Below are positions 1 to 9,619 of a stretch of 64,000 nucleotides of DNA, piece after piece. The notes beneath the pieces were generated by a model. The model was not told the DNA's origin. It saw only the letters and a list, made by a program, of their open reading frames with translations, and searched no databases. This DNA comes from Teichococcus vastitatis (lineage in GTDB: Bacteria > Pseudomonadota > Alphaproteobacteria > Acetobacterales > Acetobacteraceae). Within the stretch, counting starts at the first letter, position 1; every line of letters starts with the position of its first letter. Both the position numbers and the translations under genes were made by a program. Location: contig NZ_QXGS01000005.1 in NCBI RefSeq assembly GCF_003604215.1, positions 124,001 to 188,000 on the forward strand. Reading direction: 5' to 3'.

Positions 1-1
1 C

Positions 2-283
2 ATCTCCCGGCTGCTGCGCGACGTCGGCGGCGGACCGGAACAGGCATTGCTGCCTCTGGTCGCGGCGCTGGAGCACCGCGTAGCAGACATGCCTGCCGCC
101 GTGCAGGCCGCCGCCGATCCGGATGCTGCGGCGGTGGCGCTCGCCCCGGAGCTGGCGGCGCTGGAGCGGGAGATCGCCGCGCTGTCGGGTGCCATGTCGC
201 GGCGCTACTTCGCGCTGCTGCCGGCGGTGCAGTCGCTCGGCGGGGAATGGGCGCAGCCGGTCCCGGGCGGCAGCAGCGAATGA
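2..283 (+). CDS. Alpha-E (DUF403) domain protein, C-terminal fragment
   Basis: The frame is open from the left edge, so the start lies outside; 93 residues are visible. The fragment is alanine- and leucine-rich and helical, and ends in a segment reading SRRYFALLP, like the last helix of alpha-E domain proteins. These usually stand beside a circularly permuted ATP-grasp protein and a bacterial transglutaminase-like protein in a presumed peptide or amide ligation cluster. The next gene, 10 bases downstream, is such a transglutaminase, which is the main support. On its own the fragment is too short for a firm family call; it could also be the tail of an ATP-grasp/alpha-E fusion. Confidence 0.6.
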   Translation: MSRLLRDVGGGPEQALLPLVAALEHRVADMPAAVQAAADPDAAAVALAPELAALEREIAALSGAMSRRYFALLPAVQSLGGEWAQPVPGGSSE

Positions 284-293
284 GGAGCGCGCG

Positions 294-1181
294 ATGATCT
301 GGCGCGTGCGCCACACCACCGGCTACCGCTATGCGAGGCCGGTGGACCTCGCCAGCCACATGCTGCACCTGACGCCACGCGACCTCGCTTGGCAGCGCGT
401 CCTCTGGCACCGGCTGCGCTGCACGCCGGAGCCGGCGCGGATCAGCCACAGCCGGGATCACTTCGGCAATCCGGTCACCTGGCTGTTCATGGAGCAGCCG
501 CACGATACCTTCGAGGTGGTCACCGAAGCCGAGGTGGAGGTGGTGCCGCAGCCGCTCCCACGCGCGGCCGATACCCTGCGCTGGGAAGCGGTGGTGCAGG
601 CGGCGCGGCGCGATCCCGCGGCGGCCGAGTTCACCTTCCCCTCCCCGCTGCTGCCGGAAACGCCCGGCGCCACCGCCTATGCGGCCGCGTGTTTTCCGCC
701 GGGCCAGCCGGTGCTGGCCGGCCTGCTGGCGCTGAACGGCCGTGTGCATCGCGACTTCCTGTTCCGCGGCGGCGTCACCAGCATCTCGACGCCGGTGTCG
801 GAGGTGCTGGCGCGGCGGGAGGGCGTTTGCCAGGACTTCACCCACCTGATGGTGTGCGGGCTGCGCGGCCTCGGCCTGCCGGCCCGCTACATGTCCGGCT
901 ACATCCGCACCCGCCCGCCTCCGGGCGAGGCGCGGCGCATCGGAGCCGACCAGTCGCATGCCTGGGTCGCGGCCTGGCTCGGGGGGGAGCATGGCTGGGT
1001 TGATCTTGATCCTACCAACGACCTGCTCGTGTCCACGGAGCACGTCGCGCTGGGCTGGGGGCGTGATTTCGGCGATGTTTCGCCGCTGCGCGGGATCATC
1101 CTGGGCGGCGGCCGGCACAGCCTGCATGTCGGCGTCGACCTGCGTCCCGCCGCCGACGCGGTGGACGATCCGCCAAGCTGA
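294..1181 (+). CDS. Transglutaminase-like family protein (bacterial transglutaminase-like N-terminal domain)
   Basis: 295 residues from the ATG at 294. The N-terminus (MIWRVRHTTGYRYARPV) is the beta-rich bacterial transglutaminase-like N domain. A transglutaminase/protease core follows with the expected triad: Cys near residue 179 in EGVCQDFTH, His near 222 in DQSHAWV, and Asp near 239 in WVDLDPTND. Family members are cytoplasmic cysteine enzymes of unknown substrate, recurrently encoded with alpha-E and ATP-grasp proteins, as here. A longer in-frame extension back to 123 exists but overlaps the upstream gene and has no family signal. Functional detail beyond the fold is unknown. Confidence 0.9.
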   Translation: MIWRVRHTTGYRYARPVDLASHMLHLTPRDLAWQRVLWHRLRCTPEPARISHSRDHFGNPVTWLFMEQPHDTFEVVTEAEVEVVPQPLPRAADTLRWEAVVQAARRDPAAAEFTFPSPLLPETPGATAYAAACFPPGQPVLAGLLALNGRVHRDFLFRGGVTSISTPVSEVLARREGVCQDFTHLMVCGLRGLGLPARYMSGYIRTRPPPGEARRIGADQSHAWVAAWLGGEHGWVDLDPTNDLLVSTEHVALGWGRDFGDVSPLRGIILGGGRHSLHVGVDLRPAADAVDDPPS

Positions 1182-1256
1182 GGCAACGCTTGGCCCGTGC
1201 CGCCGTTGTGTTCAGCAACCCGCCGGACTCCACCGCGCGGCAAAGGAAAGCTCGCC

Positions 1257-2414
1257 TTGCGTTCAGCGGTTGGATCAGCAGCAGCACCGGTCGTCGCGCC
1301 CGGCCGCGACACTGCGCTCGATGTGTGGCGCGGCGTGGCGTTGATCACCATTTTCATCAACCACGTCTCGGGAAACGTGCTGGAGAACCTGACGCACAGG
1401 AATTTCGGCTTCTCTGACGCCGCTGAGCTGTTCGTCTTCTTTGCCGGATATGCCGCCGCCGCGGCGTATTTCAGCCGCTATGTCTGGGGCCAGAAGCTGG
1501 CCATCACCATGAAGGTGACCAGCCGTGCCGTCAGCCTCTACATCACGCATCTAGCGCTGGTGGTTCTGGGCGGCGCGGTGTTCTCGATGGGCGTGATCCG
1601 CACTGGCGACCTTGGCCTCTTCTCGGTGATCGCGCTGGAGCCGCTGATGATGGACCCGGCGGAGGCGCTGGTCTCGGCCGCCACGCTGCGCTACCAGCCC
1701 GGCTTCCTCAACATCCTGCCGCTGTATTTCGTGCTGATCGGCGCGCTGCCGCTGCTGCTCGCCCTCGCGGCGCGCAACATGGCGTTGGCCGTGGGTCTCT
1801 CCGGCTCGGTCTATCTGGCGGCCGGGCTGACCGGGCTCAACTTCCAGACCTTTCCGCTGCCAGGCGGATGGTTCTTCAATCCCCTGTCATGGCAATTCCT
1901 GTTCGTGATCGGCTTCGCCCTGGGCGCGCGGCGCCAGCGTGCCGGACAGGCCATTCCCTATCGCCGCGGCGCCTGGTGGGCGGCCGTGGCCTATCTGGCA
2001 TTGGCGCTGCTGGTGATGCGTGGCACGGGGCTGCCGCCCTCCGGCTGGCTTCCCCTGCCCGATTTCCTCGCCCTGCCGGAGAAGCAGTTCCTGTCGGTTC
2101 CGCGCCTGCTGCATGTTCTGGCGCTTTGCTATGTGGTGGCGCATTCGCCGCTGCAGGGTTGGGCCCGCGGACTTGCCAGCCGGAACCCGCTGGCCATGCT
2201 GGGCCGGCACTCGCTGCCGGTGTTCTGCACCGGACTCGTGGTCTCGATCACCGGCGTGGCCCTGAAGCAGACCGGTTTCGACGGCGCTTTGTTCGATGTC
2301 ACCTACGTGGCCGGAGGCGTCGGGGTGCAGCTCGGCGTCGCGGCGTTGCTGACCCTGACAGAGAAGCGGCGGAACGGCGCCGGGCCGTTGCCTGCCGTGG
2401 TGCAGCCTTCCTGA
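1257..2414 (+). CDS. OpgC-type membrane acyltransferase family protein
   Basis: About 385 residues with roughly ten hydrophobic membrane segments. The N-terminal motif RDTALDVWRGVALITIFINH and the SDAAELFVFFAGY stretch match the OpgC family, which transfers acyl groups such as succinyl onto periplasmic osmoregulated glucans at the inner membrane. I chose the TTG at 1257 because AGGAAAG lies six bases upstream and the family motif then starts near residue 17. A GTG at 1197 is the alternative and adds 20 low-complexity residues. No opgGH genes are in view, so the acceptor glucan is not established. The gene overlaps the next one at TGATG. Confidence 0.85.
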   Translation: MRSAVGSAAAPVVAPGRDTALDVWRGVALITIFINHVSGNVLENLTHRNFGFSDAAELFVFFAGYAAAAAYFSRYVWGQKLAITMKVTSRAVSLYITHLALVVLGGAVFSMGVIRTGDLGLFSVIALEPLMMDPAEALVSAATLRYQPGFLNILPLYFVLIGALPLLLALAARNMALAVGLSGSVYLAAGLTGLNFQTFPLPGGWFFNPLSWQFLFVIGFALGARRQRAGQAIPYRRGAWWAAVAYLALALLVMRGTGLPPSGWLPLPDFLALPEKQFLSVPRLLHVLALCYVVAHSPLQGWARGLASRNPLAMLGRHSLPVFCTGLVVSITGVALKQTGFDGALFDVTYVAGGVGVQLGVAALLTLTEKRRNGAGPLPAVVQPS

Positions 2415-3208
2415 TGCGGCACGTCACCCTGGCTCTCTGCGGCGTGCCGGCCCTCTACGGCGCACTGGCCGCGTTGCCGGCCCGTGCCCAGGACGGGGTG
2501 CCGCCGGCATCGAACACCGACAACGTGCCCGCCGCCTGCACCGTGCCCGATGCGCTGCGGGAGCTGAACGGCGCCCTGCCTCGCCTGGCGTCGCTGCTGC
2601 GCGGCCGACAGACGGTGCGCATCCTGGCGATCGGTTCGTCCTCCACCGCCGGGGTCGGCGCCTCCAACCCGGCGCGGGCTTATCCGCCGCGGCTGGAAGC
2701 GGCCCTGGAACGGCTGCTGCCGGGAGCCGACCTCCAGGTGCGCAACGAGGGTGTCGGCGGGGAGGTGGCGTCCACCACCCTGGCCCGGCTGGAGCAGCTG
2801 CTCGCCGAATGGTCGCCGGATGTGGTGCTCTGGCAGATCGGCACCAATGATGCGCTGCGCGGCGTCACCCCGCAGGCCTTCGCCGGCATCCTCCGCGAGG
2901 GGGCCGACGAGGTGCGGGCCAGGGGCAGCGACCTGCTGCTGATCAACCCGCAATTCTACCCGCGCATCCCCGACCAGAGCCTCTACCTGTCCTTTATCGC
3001 CGCCATCGAGCAGGTGGCGGAGGAGCGCCACCTGCCGCTGATGCGCCGCTACGACATCATGCGGTTCTGGGACAGCTTGCCGCGCCCGGCGATCATGCTG
3101 TCGGAGGACGGCTTCCACATGAACGACCTCGGCTACCAATGCATGGCCGAAGTGCTGGCGGGCGGCATGGTGCGGCAGGTATCGCGCAGGGACTCCGCCC
3201 GCCGGTGA
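2414..3208 (+). CDS. Secreted SGNH/GDSL-type hydrolase
   Basis: 264 residues, beginning with a hydrophobic leader that ends near ALPARAQD, a likely signal-peptidase I site, so a periplasmic protein. SGNH blocks are present: the nucleophile Ser in ILAIGSSSTAG, the block II Gly in NEGVGGE, the Asn in IGTNDAL, and the catalytic Asp/His pair in EDGFHMNDLGY. Such enzymes deacylate esters on lipids or glycans. The start overlaps the stop of the OpgC-like acyltransferase, so the two are probably co-translated and may add and remove acyl groups on the same periplasmic polymer; that pairing is inference. Confidence 0.88.
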   Translation: MRHVTLALCGVPALYGALAALPARAQDGVPPASNTDNVPAACTVPDALRELNGALPRLASLLRGRQTVRILAIGSSSTAGVGASNPARAYPPRLEAALERLLPGADLQVRNEGVGGEVASTTLARLEQLLAEWSPDVVLWQIGTNDALRGVTPQAFAGILREGADEVRARGSDLLLINPQFYPRIPDQSLYLSFIAAIEQVAEERHLPLMRRYDIMRFWDSLPRPAIMLSEDGFHMNDLGYQCMAEVLAGGMVRQVSRRDSARR

Positions 3209-3218
3209 TCCGCGCCGC

Positions 3219-4427
3219 TCAGTTGGAGCCGGAAAGATAGCGCCGCGCGCCCTCGGCCAGCACGCGCATGCCCATGGCCAGGTCCTCGTCGCTGGTGTTC
3301 TCCGCCCAATGGTGGCTGATGCCGCCGATCGATGGCACGAACAGCATCGACACCGGCAGAACCCGCGCGATGTTCTGCGCGTCGTGGCCGGCGCCGCTCG
3401 GCATGTCCTGCCATTTGCCGGGTGCCAGCGCCTCGGCGGCGCCGCGCAGCGCCCGCATGGTGCCCGGATCGCACAGGGCAGGCGTGGCCTTGTGCACCTC
3501 GACCAGCTCGGTGTGGCAGCGCTCGCGCCGGTTGCTCTCCTGCACCAGGCGGCGCAGCGCGGCCTCCATCGCCTCCAGCCTGGCCATCGACACGTCGCGG
3601 AACTGGAACAGCACGTCTGCCGTGCCAGGGATGATGCTGGCGGCCCCGGGGTCGAGCGCGATTCGGCCGGTGGTCCAGGTGGAGCGCTCGCCGCAGACGC
3701 GGGGAAACTCGGCATCGATGGCCGCCAGCAGGCGCACCGCGGTGAGGCCCGCGTCGCGGCGCTCGGCCATGGTGGTGCCGCCGGCATGGTCCTGCTGTCC
3801 GGTGATTCGCAGCTGCCACTGCCAGATCGCGACGATGCCGGTGACCACCCCCACCTGCAGCCCGGCACTCTCCAGCTGCGTGCCCTGCTCGATATGCATC
3901 TCGAAGAAGCCCTTATAGCGGGCGGGATCGATCCGCATGCGCGGCAACCCGGCCAGCCCGGCGTCCCGCAGCGCGTCACGCAGGGGGGTGCCGTCGTAGC
4001 GATTGCGCGAACGGTCCATTTCCTCCTCGGACAAGTCGCCGATGATCGAGCGGCTGCCGATGAAGCCGCCCTCGAAATGGCCTTCCTCATCGGCGAAGGC
4101 GCACACATCAACCGGCAGCCCGGCCCGTGCCAGATGCAGCGCCGCCACGACGCCCAGCGCGCCATCCAGCCAGCCCGCCTCGTTCTGCGTCTCGATGTGG
4201 CTGCCGGCGAGCAGATGCGGCCCTTCGCCGGCGTGGCGGCCGAACACATTGCCGATGCCGTCGATGCTGGCCTCCAGCCCCGCCTCCTGCATCTTCCGCA
4301 TCAGCCAGCGGCGGGACTCCATGTCCTGCGGGGAATAGGTCGGGCGGTGCACGCCCGTCCTGAACGTGCCGATGCGGCGCAGCTCGTGCAGATCCTGGAG
4401 GAAGCGGTCGGTGTCGATGTTGATCAT
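3219..4427 (-). CDS. Zn-dependent amidase of the M20 hydantoinase/carbamoylase family
   Basis: 402 residues from the ATG at 4427, preferred over a TTG at 4466 because GGAG lies about ten bases upstream. Two-metal M20 motifs are visible: GSHIETQNEAGWLDG, FADEEGHFEGG, the EMHIEQG glutamate, the dimer/substrate loop QDHAGGTTMAERRDA, and a late histidine in GGISHHWAENT. Family members cleave N-carbamoyl amino acids, ureidoglycolate or allantoate, releasing ammonia and CO2. The usual GSHxDT is GSHIET here, a conservative change. It lies 61 bases downstream of an SDR gene on the same strand, so probably an operon. The exact substrate cannot be told. Confidence 0.87.
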   Translation of the reverse strand: MINIDTDRFLQDLHELRRIGTFRTGVHRPTYSPQDMESRRWLMRKMQEAGLEASIDGIGNVFGRHAGEGPHLLAGSHIETQNEAGWLDGALGVVAALHLARAGLPVDVCAFADEEGHFEGGFIGSRSIIGDLSEEEMDRSRNRYDGTPLRDALRDAGLAGLPRMRIDPARYKGFFEMHIEQGTQLESAGLQVGVVTGIVAIWQWQLRITGQQDHAGGTTMAERRDAGLTAVRLLAAIDAEFPRVCGERSTWTTGRIALDPGAASIIPGTADVLFQFRDVSMARLEAMEAALRRLVQESNRRERCHTELVEVHKATPALCDPGTMRALRGAAEALAPGKWQDMPSGAGHDAQNIARVLPVSMLFVPSIGGISHHWAENTSDEDLAMGMRVLAEGARRYLSGSN

Positions 4428-4488
4428 CAGCTCTGGGCTCCGAAAGGTGCCGCAAGGGGCCAGCAATCGCCGTGCCGCGGCGGCGGGG

Positions 4489-5259
4489 TCAGCGCGCTTC
4501 CAGCGTCATGCCGCCATCCACCACCACAGTCTGCCCCGTCACCATGCCGGCGCCGGCCAGCAGGAACAGGATCACCTCGGCCAGATCCTCCGGCTGGCAA
4601 CGACGCTTCAGCAGCGCCTTTTCCGCCGATTTGGCACGCCGTTCCTCAGTCCATTCCACCATCCAGGGGCTGTCCACCGCACCCGGCGCCACGGCGTTGA
4701 CCCGCACCTCCGGCGCCAAGCCACGGGCCAGATTCTTGGTCAGGCTGATCACGCCGGCCTTGGTGGCGCCGTAGGCCATGGAGCTGCCGGGGCTGTCGAG
4801 GCCCGCGACGGAGGCCACGTTCACCACCGCGCCGCGCGCCGCCTTCAGGGCCGGCGCCGCCGCCTTGCTGCACCGGAACAAGCCGAGCAGGTTCACCTGG
4901 ATCACGGTTTGCCAGAGTTCCTCGGTGATCATCTCCAGCGCGCCGGACGGTATCAGCTTCGTGGTGCCCGGCGTGCCGGCATTGTTCACCAGGAAGTCGA
5001 GCCGGCCGAGGCCGGCGACCGCCTGTTCCACCATGCGCGGGCCGTCCGCCGGGTCGCCAACATTGCCTGGGGCGGCGATCACCTCGTGCCCGGCCCCGCG
5101 CAGCCGCGCCACCGCCTCCGGTCCGCGCGGGTCGTCCGCCAAGTGGTTCAGCGCGACGCGGCAGCCGGCCTCGGCCAGAGCGGTCGCTGTGGCGAGACCG
5201 ATGCCCGATGCCGCGCCGGTCACCAGCGCCGTGCGGCCCGACAATTCATAGCGGATCAT
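4489..5259 (-). CDS. SDR-family NAD(P)-dependent oxidoreductase
   Basis: 256 residues, a classical short-chain dehydrogenase. The nucleotide-binding glycine motif TGAASGIG sits near residue 16, NNAG follows in the core, and the active-site YxxxK appears as MAYGATKAG. The C-terminus ends in [12 protein letters not shown], the usual family tail. It probably reduces a ketone or oxidises a secondary alcohol; the substrate is unknown. It is the first gene of a two-gene minus-strand unit with the M20 amidase and is divergent from queA, with a 125-base gap that must hold both promoters. Confidence 0.88.
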   Translation of the reverse strand: MIRYELSGRTALVTGAASGIGLATATALAEAGCRVALNHLADDPRGPEAVARLRGAGHEVIAAPGNVGDPADGPRMVEQAVAGLGRLDFLVNNAGTPGTTKLIPSGALEMITEELWQTVIQVNLLGLFRCSKAAAPALKAARGAVVNVASVAGLDSPGSSMAYGATKAGVISLTKNLARGLAPEVRVNAVAPGAVDSPWMVEWTEERRAKSAEKALLKRRCQPEDLAEVILFLLAGAGMVTGQTVVVDGGMTLEAR

Positions 5260-5384
5260 GCCGTTGTCCTTCCCATAACAGGTCCCGGAGCCTGCCCGCG
5301 GCGCCGGAGCCCCGCAAGCCGTGCCGGGCAGGACTGCGACGCTTGCCTTTGCCGCCCCCCTCCGCTACCGCCCGCCGCGATCCC

Positions 5385-6461
5385 ATGAGCAACAGCACCG
5401 CCCTTCCCGATCTGCGGGCCGAGGATTTCGACTTCGCCCTGCCCGAGGCGCTGATCGCCCAATCGCCCGCCCGCCCGCGCGACGCGGCGCGCATGCTGGT
5501 CGCCGCGCCCGGAGATCTTCGGGATGCGGGCGTGCGCGACCTGCCGGACTGGCTGCGCCCCGGCGACCTCCTGGTGGTGAACAACACCCGCGTCATTCCC
5601 GCCCGGCTGCGCGCCCGGCGCGGCGAGGCGCGGGTCGAGATCATGCTGAACCGAGCGGAAGCCGGCGGCATCTGGCATGCGCTGGTGCGCAATGCCCGAA
5701 AGCTGCGTCCCGGCGACATCCTGGCCGTGGAAGGCGCGCCGGAACTGGCCCCGCGCGTGGTGGAGCGCCAGGATGGCGGCGCCGCGCTGATCGATTTCGG
5801 CTCCGACCAGGGCTTGCTGGCCGCGGCACTGGAACGCGCGGGCGAGATCCCGCTGCCGCCCTACATCGCCCGCCCGGACGGCCCCCGCCCCGAGGACCGG
5901 GAGGATTACCAGCCCATCTTCGCGCAACAACCGGGCGCCGTTGCCGCGCCCACCGCCAGCCTGCACTTCACGCCGGCGCTGCTGGAGGCGATCTCGGCCC
6001 GGGACGTGGCGCAGGTGTCGCTGACGCTGCATGTCGGCGCCGGCACCTTTCTGCCGATCCGCGCCGACAATCCGCGCGAGCACAAGCTGCACGCCGAATG
6101 GGGCGAGATCACGCCGGAGGCGGCCGCGGCGATCAACGCCGCCCGGGCCCGCGGCGGCCGCATCGTCGCCATCGGCACCACGGCGCTGCGGCTGCTGGAA
6201 AGCGCGGTGGATGGTGCCGGCACCGTGCATCCTTTCCGCGGCCTCACGGACATCTTCCTGCTGCCGGGGCACCCGTTCCGTTCGGCCGACCTGCTGCTGA
6301 CCAATTTCCATCTGCCGAGATCGAGCCTGTTCATGCTGGTCTCGGCCTTTGCCGGCCTGGCGCGGATGCGGGACGCCTACGCCCACGCCATCGCGCGGAA
6401 CTACCGCTTCTATTCCTACGGCGATGCCAGCCTGCTGTTTCGCGAGGATGCTCACCCATGA
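5385..6461 (+). CDS. queA: S-adenosylmethionine:tRNA ribosyltransferase-isomerase QueA
   Basis: 358 residues from the ATG at 5385. QueA transfers and isomerises the ribosyl moiety of SAM onto preQ1 at position 34 of tRNA, giving epoxyqueuosine. Family motifs include [16 protein letters not shown] at the start, [14 protein letters not shown], the LPPYI segment, and the C-terminal [21 protein letters not shown]. Length is normal for the family. Its stop overlaps the tgt start by four bases, and queF and queG follow, so it leads a queuosine operon. A longer upstream frame (from 5208) has no family similarity. Confidence 0.97.
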   Translation: MSNSTALPDLRAEDFDFALPEALIAQSPARPRDAARMLVAAPGDLRDAGVRDLPDWLRPGDLLVVNNTRVIPARLRARRGEARVEIMLNRAEAGGIWHALVRNARKLRPGDILAVEGAPELAPRVVERQDGGAALIDFGSDQGLLAAALERAGEIPLPPYIARPDGPRPEDREDYQPIFAQQPGAVAAPTASLHFTPALLEAISARDVAQVSLTLHVGAGTFLPIRADNPREHKLHAEWGEITPEAAAAINAARARGGRIVAIGTTALRLLESAVDGAGTVHPFRGLTDIFLLPGHPFRSADLLLTNFHLPRSSLFMLVSAFAGLARMRDAYAHAIARNYRFYSYGDASLLFREDAHP

Positions 6462-7609
6462 CGAGCCGCGCCCCCCTCGGCTGGAGCTGCCAGTGCACGG
6501 ATGGCCGCGCCCGGGCCGGTACGCTGCACACCGCGCATGGGGAGGTGCCGACGCCGGTGTTCATGCCGGTGGGCACCGCCGGCACGGTGAAGGGCATGAC
6601 GGCGGATGGCGTGCGCGCCACGGGCGCGCGGATCGTGCTCGGCAACACCTACCACCTGATGCTGCGGCCGGGAGCGGAGCGCGTCGCGGCGCTCGGCGGG
6701 CTGCACACCATGATGGACTGGCATGGCCCGATCCTGACCGATTCCGGCGGGTTCCAGGTCATGTCGCTGTCGCAGCTGCGCAAGCTGGATCAGGACGGCG
6801 TCACCTTTCAGAGCCATATCAACGGCCAGAAGTTCCGCCTGACGCCGGAACGCTCGATCGAGATCCAGCACCTGCTGGATGCCGACGTCACCATGTGCTT
6901 CGACGAATGCACGCCCTTCCCCGCCACGCATGAGGTGGCGGCGCAGTCCATGCGCCTGTCCATGGCCTGGGCCGCGCGCTCCCGCGCCGCGTTCACCGAG
7001 CGCCCAGGCTACGGGTTGTTCGGCATCCAGCAGGGCAGCGTGTTCGAGGACCTCCGCGCCGAAAGCGCGCGCGCCCTGCGCGGGATCGGCTTCGAAGGCT
7101 ACGCCATCGGCGGTCTGGCCGTCGGCGAGGGCCAGGAGGAGATGTTCCGCACCCTGGATTTCTCGGTGCCGATGCTGCCGGAGACGCATCCGCGCTATCT
7201 GATGGGCGTCGGCACGCCGGGCGACATCATCGGCGCGGTGCGGCGCGGCGTGGACATGTTCGACTGCGTGATCCCGACGCGCTCGGGTCGCACCGGCCGC
7301 GCCTATACCAGCGGCGGCGTGCTGAACATGCGCAACGCCCGCCACGGCGACAACACCGCGCCGCTTGACCCGGATTGCGACTGCCCGGCCTGCACGCGCC
7401 ACTCGCGCGGCTACCTGCAGCACCTGTTCAAGGCCGGCGAGATGCTGGGTCCCATCCTGCTCACCTGGCACAACATCCGTTACTACCAGTGCCTGATGCA
7501 GCGGCTGCGCGAGGCCATCCTGGCCGGCCGCTTCGAGGCCGAGGCCGCCGTGATCGCGGCCGGCTGGAGCGCCAGCCGGCAGAAAGGCGCCGAGGAGATC
7601 GCCGCATGA
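6458..7609 (+). CDS. tgt: tRNA-guanine transglycosylase Tgt
   Basis: 383 residues. Tgt swaps guanine 34 for preQ1 in tRNAs with a GUN anticodon. The general-acid Asp is seen in [12 protein letters not shown], the nucleophile Asp in [12 protein letters not shown], and the zinc site in [19 protein letters not shown] with its downstream His in LLTWHN. All expected ligands are present, so an active bacterial-type enzyme. ATG overlaps the queA stop (ATGA) and the stop overlaps the queF start in the same way, indicating coupled translation. Confidence 0.98.
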   Translation: MTSRAPLGWSCQCTDGRARAGTLHTAHGEVPTPVFMPVGTAGTVKGMTADGVRATGARIVLGNTYHLMLRPGAERVAALGGLHTMMDWHGPILTDSGGFQVMSLSQLRKLDQDGVTFQSHINGQKFRLTPERSIEIQHLLDADVTMCFDECTPFPATHEVAAQSMRLSMAWAARSRAAFTERPGYGLFGIQQGSVFEDLRAESARALRGIGFEGYAIGGLAVGEGQEEMFRTLDFSVPMLPETHPRYLMGVGTPGDIIGAVRRGVDMFDCVIPTRSGRTGRAYTSGGVLNMRNARHGDNTAPLDPDCDCPACTRHSRGYLQHLFKAGEMLGPILLTWHNIRYYQCLMQRLREAILAGRFEAEAAVIAAGWSASRQKGAEEIAA

Positions 7610-8085
7610 CCCAGTCCCCCACCCTTGGGCACGACGTGTCCGGCCTGACCATGCTGGGCCGGAACACGCAGCAGCCGGCCTCGCCGGAAGAAGCGGTGCT
7701 GGAGCGCGTGCCCAACCCGCATCCCGGCCAGCGCTATTGCGTGCGCTTCACCGCGCCGGAGTTCACCTCGCTCTGCCCGATCACCGGCCAGCCCGATTTC
7801 GCGCATCTCATGATCGACTACATCCCCGGCGACTGGCTGGTGGAAAGCAAGAGCCTGAAGCTGTACCTGACCTCCTTCCGCAACCATGGCGCCTTCCACG
7901 AGGCCTGCACCGTGGGCATCGGTCTGCGGCTTGCGGAGTTGCTGGCGCCGGAATGGCTGCGCATCGGCGGCTATTGGTATCCGCGCGGCGGCATCCCGAT
8001 CGACGTGTTCTGGCAAACGGGCGATGCCCCCGCCGGAGCCTGGATCCCGGCCCAGGACGTGCCGAACTACCGTGGGCGCGGGTAA
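7606..8085 (+). CDS. queF: NADPH-dependent 7-cyano-7-deazaguanine reductase QueF (short type)
   Basis: 159 residues, the short single-domain (YkvM-like) form. QueF reduces the nitrile preQ0 to the amine preQ1 with NADPH. The nucleophilic Cys is in [14 protein letters not shown], and the QueF-specific NADPH-binding motif is [17 protein letters not shown], followed by FHEACT. It lies between tgt and queG with four-base and fourteen-base overlaps, giving the correct order of the late pathway (preQ0 to preQ1 to tRNA to queuosine). Confidence 0.97.
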   Translation: MTQSPTLGHDVSGLTMLGRNTQQPASPEEAVLERVPNPHPGQRYCVRFTAPEFTSLCPITGQPDFAHLMIDYIPGDWLVESKSLKLYLTSFRNHGAFHEACTVGIGLRLAELLAPEWLRIGGYWYPRGGIPIDVFWQTGDAPAGAWIPAQDVPNYRGRG

Positions 8086-9148
8086 GCAACCCCTTCCCGC
8101 CGCGACACCGGATGCCCGCGCTGCGGAGATCCGGGACGAGGCTCTGCGCCTCGGCTTCGATGCCGTGGGCTTCGCGCCGGCGCATCTCGGCCCGGAGGTG
8201 CGCCAGCGTCTCGATGCCTTCCTCGCCGCCGGCATGCAGGGCGAGATGGGCTGGCTGGCCGATCGTGCCGGACAGCGCGCGCATCCGCGGGCGCTGTGGC
8301 CGGAGGCCGTGTCGGTGATCGCGCTCGGCATGAATTACGGGCCAGAGGAAGATCCGCTCTCGATCCTCGGCCGGCGCGACCGTGCCGCGATCAGCGTCTA
8401 TGCCCGCAACCGGGATTACCACGACATCGTCAAGAAGCGGCTGAAGGCGCTGGCGCGCTGGATGGTGGATCGCTGGCGCGACAGCGAGCTGAAGGTGTTC
8501 GTGGACACCGCGCCGGTGGCCGAGAAGCCGCTGGCGCAACAGGCCGGACTCGGCTGGCAGGGCAAGCACAGCAACCTGGTCAGCCGAACGCACGGCTCCT
8601 GGCTGTTCCTGGGCGAGGTTTACACTACGCTTGACCTCGCGCCCTCGGCACCCGAGGTGGATCATTGCGGCAATTGCCGGCGCTGTCTTTCCGCCTGCCC
8701 GACGGACGCCTTTGTTGGCCCCTATCGCCTCGATGCGCGGCGCTGCATCTCCTACCTGACCATCGAGCACAAGGGTCCGATCCCGCACGAGTTCCGCGCC
8801 GCGATGGGCAACCGGATTTATGGCTGCGACGATTGCCTCGCGGTCTGCCCCTGGAACAAATTCGCCCGGATCGCGCGGGAGCCCGGGCTGATGCCGCGCG
8901 CGGATCTGGCGGCGCCGCGCCTGGCCGAGCTGGCGGCGCTGGACGATGCCGGCTTCCGCGCGTTGTTCAGCGGCTCTCCGATCAAGCGCATCGGCCGCGA
9001 CCGCTTCGTGCGCAACGTGCTGATCGCCATCGGCAACTCGGCCGATCCCGCGCTGTGCGCGGTGGCCGAGCGGCTGCGCGCCGATCCCGACCCGGTGGTG
9101 GCGGAGGCCGCCTGCTGGGCCAGCGATCGCCTGAACAAGGCCGCGTGA
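8072..9148 (+). CDS. queG: Epoxyqueuosine reductase QueG
   Basis: 358 residues from the GTG at 8072, which lies inside the end of queF; no better start is seen downstream before the conserved [20 protein letters not shown]. QueG is the cobalamin- and iron-sulfur-dependent enzyme that reduces epoxyqueuosine in tRNA to queuosine. Two ferredoxin-like 4Fe-4S motifs are present: [15 protein letters not shown] and [34 protein letters not shown] is also typical. A short HEAT-like helical C-terminus follows the cluster domain, normal for the family. Confidence 0.97.
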   Translation: MGAGKQPLPAATPDARAAEIRDEALRLGFDAVGFAPAHLGPEVRQRLDAFLAAGMQGEMGWLADRAGQRAHPRALWPEAVSVIALGMNYGPEEDPLSILGRRDRAAISVYARNRDYHDIVKKRLKALARWMVDRWRDSELKVFVDTAPVAEKPLAQQAGLGWQGKHSNLVSRTHGSWLFLGEVYTTLDLAPSAPEVDHCGNCRRCLSACPTDAFVGPYRLDARRCISYLTIEHKGPIPHEFRAAMGNRIYGCDDCLAVCPWNKFARIAREPGLMPRADLAAPRLAELAALDDAGFRALFSGSPIKRIGRDRFVRNVLIAIGNSADPALCAVAERLRADPDPVVAEAACWASDRLNKAA

Positions 9149-9237
9149 CGCTTAGTCATCGCTTTACCTTGCGCGGCGACACTGCGGCACAGGCCGGGAC
9201 TGAATCGCCCGACCCGCCTGAGCTGGAGAGTGTGGGA

Positions 9238-9552
9238 ATGAGCGACAAGCCGGTCATGGGTTATGCTTGGTACGACGAGGCCAGTTTCGACCGGCTGCGC
9301 GAGGTGATGCCCGACATGAGCGAGCGCTACCATGAGTGGCGCCACGCCGCCGTGCGCGACGTGAAGCGGGCCGAGGAGGCGGGCTACCGCGTCATCCGGA
9401 TCGCGGTGCGGCCGGACGAGTTCATCGCCTGGTGCAGACAGCACGGCCTCACCTACATGGACCTCGAAACCCGCCGCGCCTTCGCGCGCGACCGGGCGCA
9501 GCTCGTGGTCAAGGCGGAGCGGCTGAACCGGAAATCCTTTTCCTTCTTCTGA
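9238..9552 (+). CDS. Small protein of unknown function between queG and queC
   Basis: 104 residues from the ATG at 9238, with GGAGAG nine bases upstream. It is soluble and charged with no signal peptide or membrane segment. A Tyr/Trp-rich N-terminus (MGYAWYDEASFDRLREVMPD) leads into a helical middle rich in Arg and Glu and a basic end finishing RLNRKSFSFF. I do not recognise a family. It is placed in the same direction between queG and queC, 89 bases after the former and 67 before the latter, so it is likely co-transcribed with queuosine genes; a role in that pathway is guesswork. Confidence 0.75.
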   Translation: MSDKPVMGYAWYDEASFDRLREVMPDMSERYHEWRHAAVRDVKRAEEAGYRVIRIAVRPDEFIAWCRQHGLTYMDLETRRAFARDRAQLVVKAERLNRKSFSFF

Positions 9553-9619
9553 TCGCGACGCTTGACGCCGCCCCCACCCCGGCGCGATGCCGGGCCGATG
9601 CAGGTGGAGGGGCAAGGCG

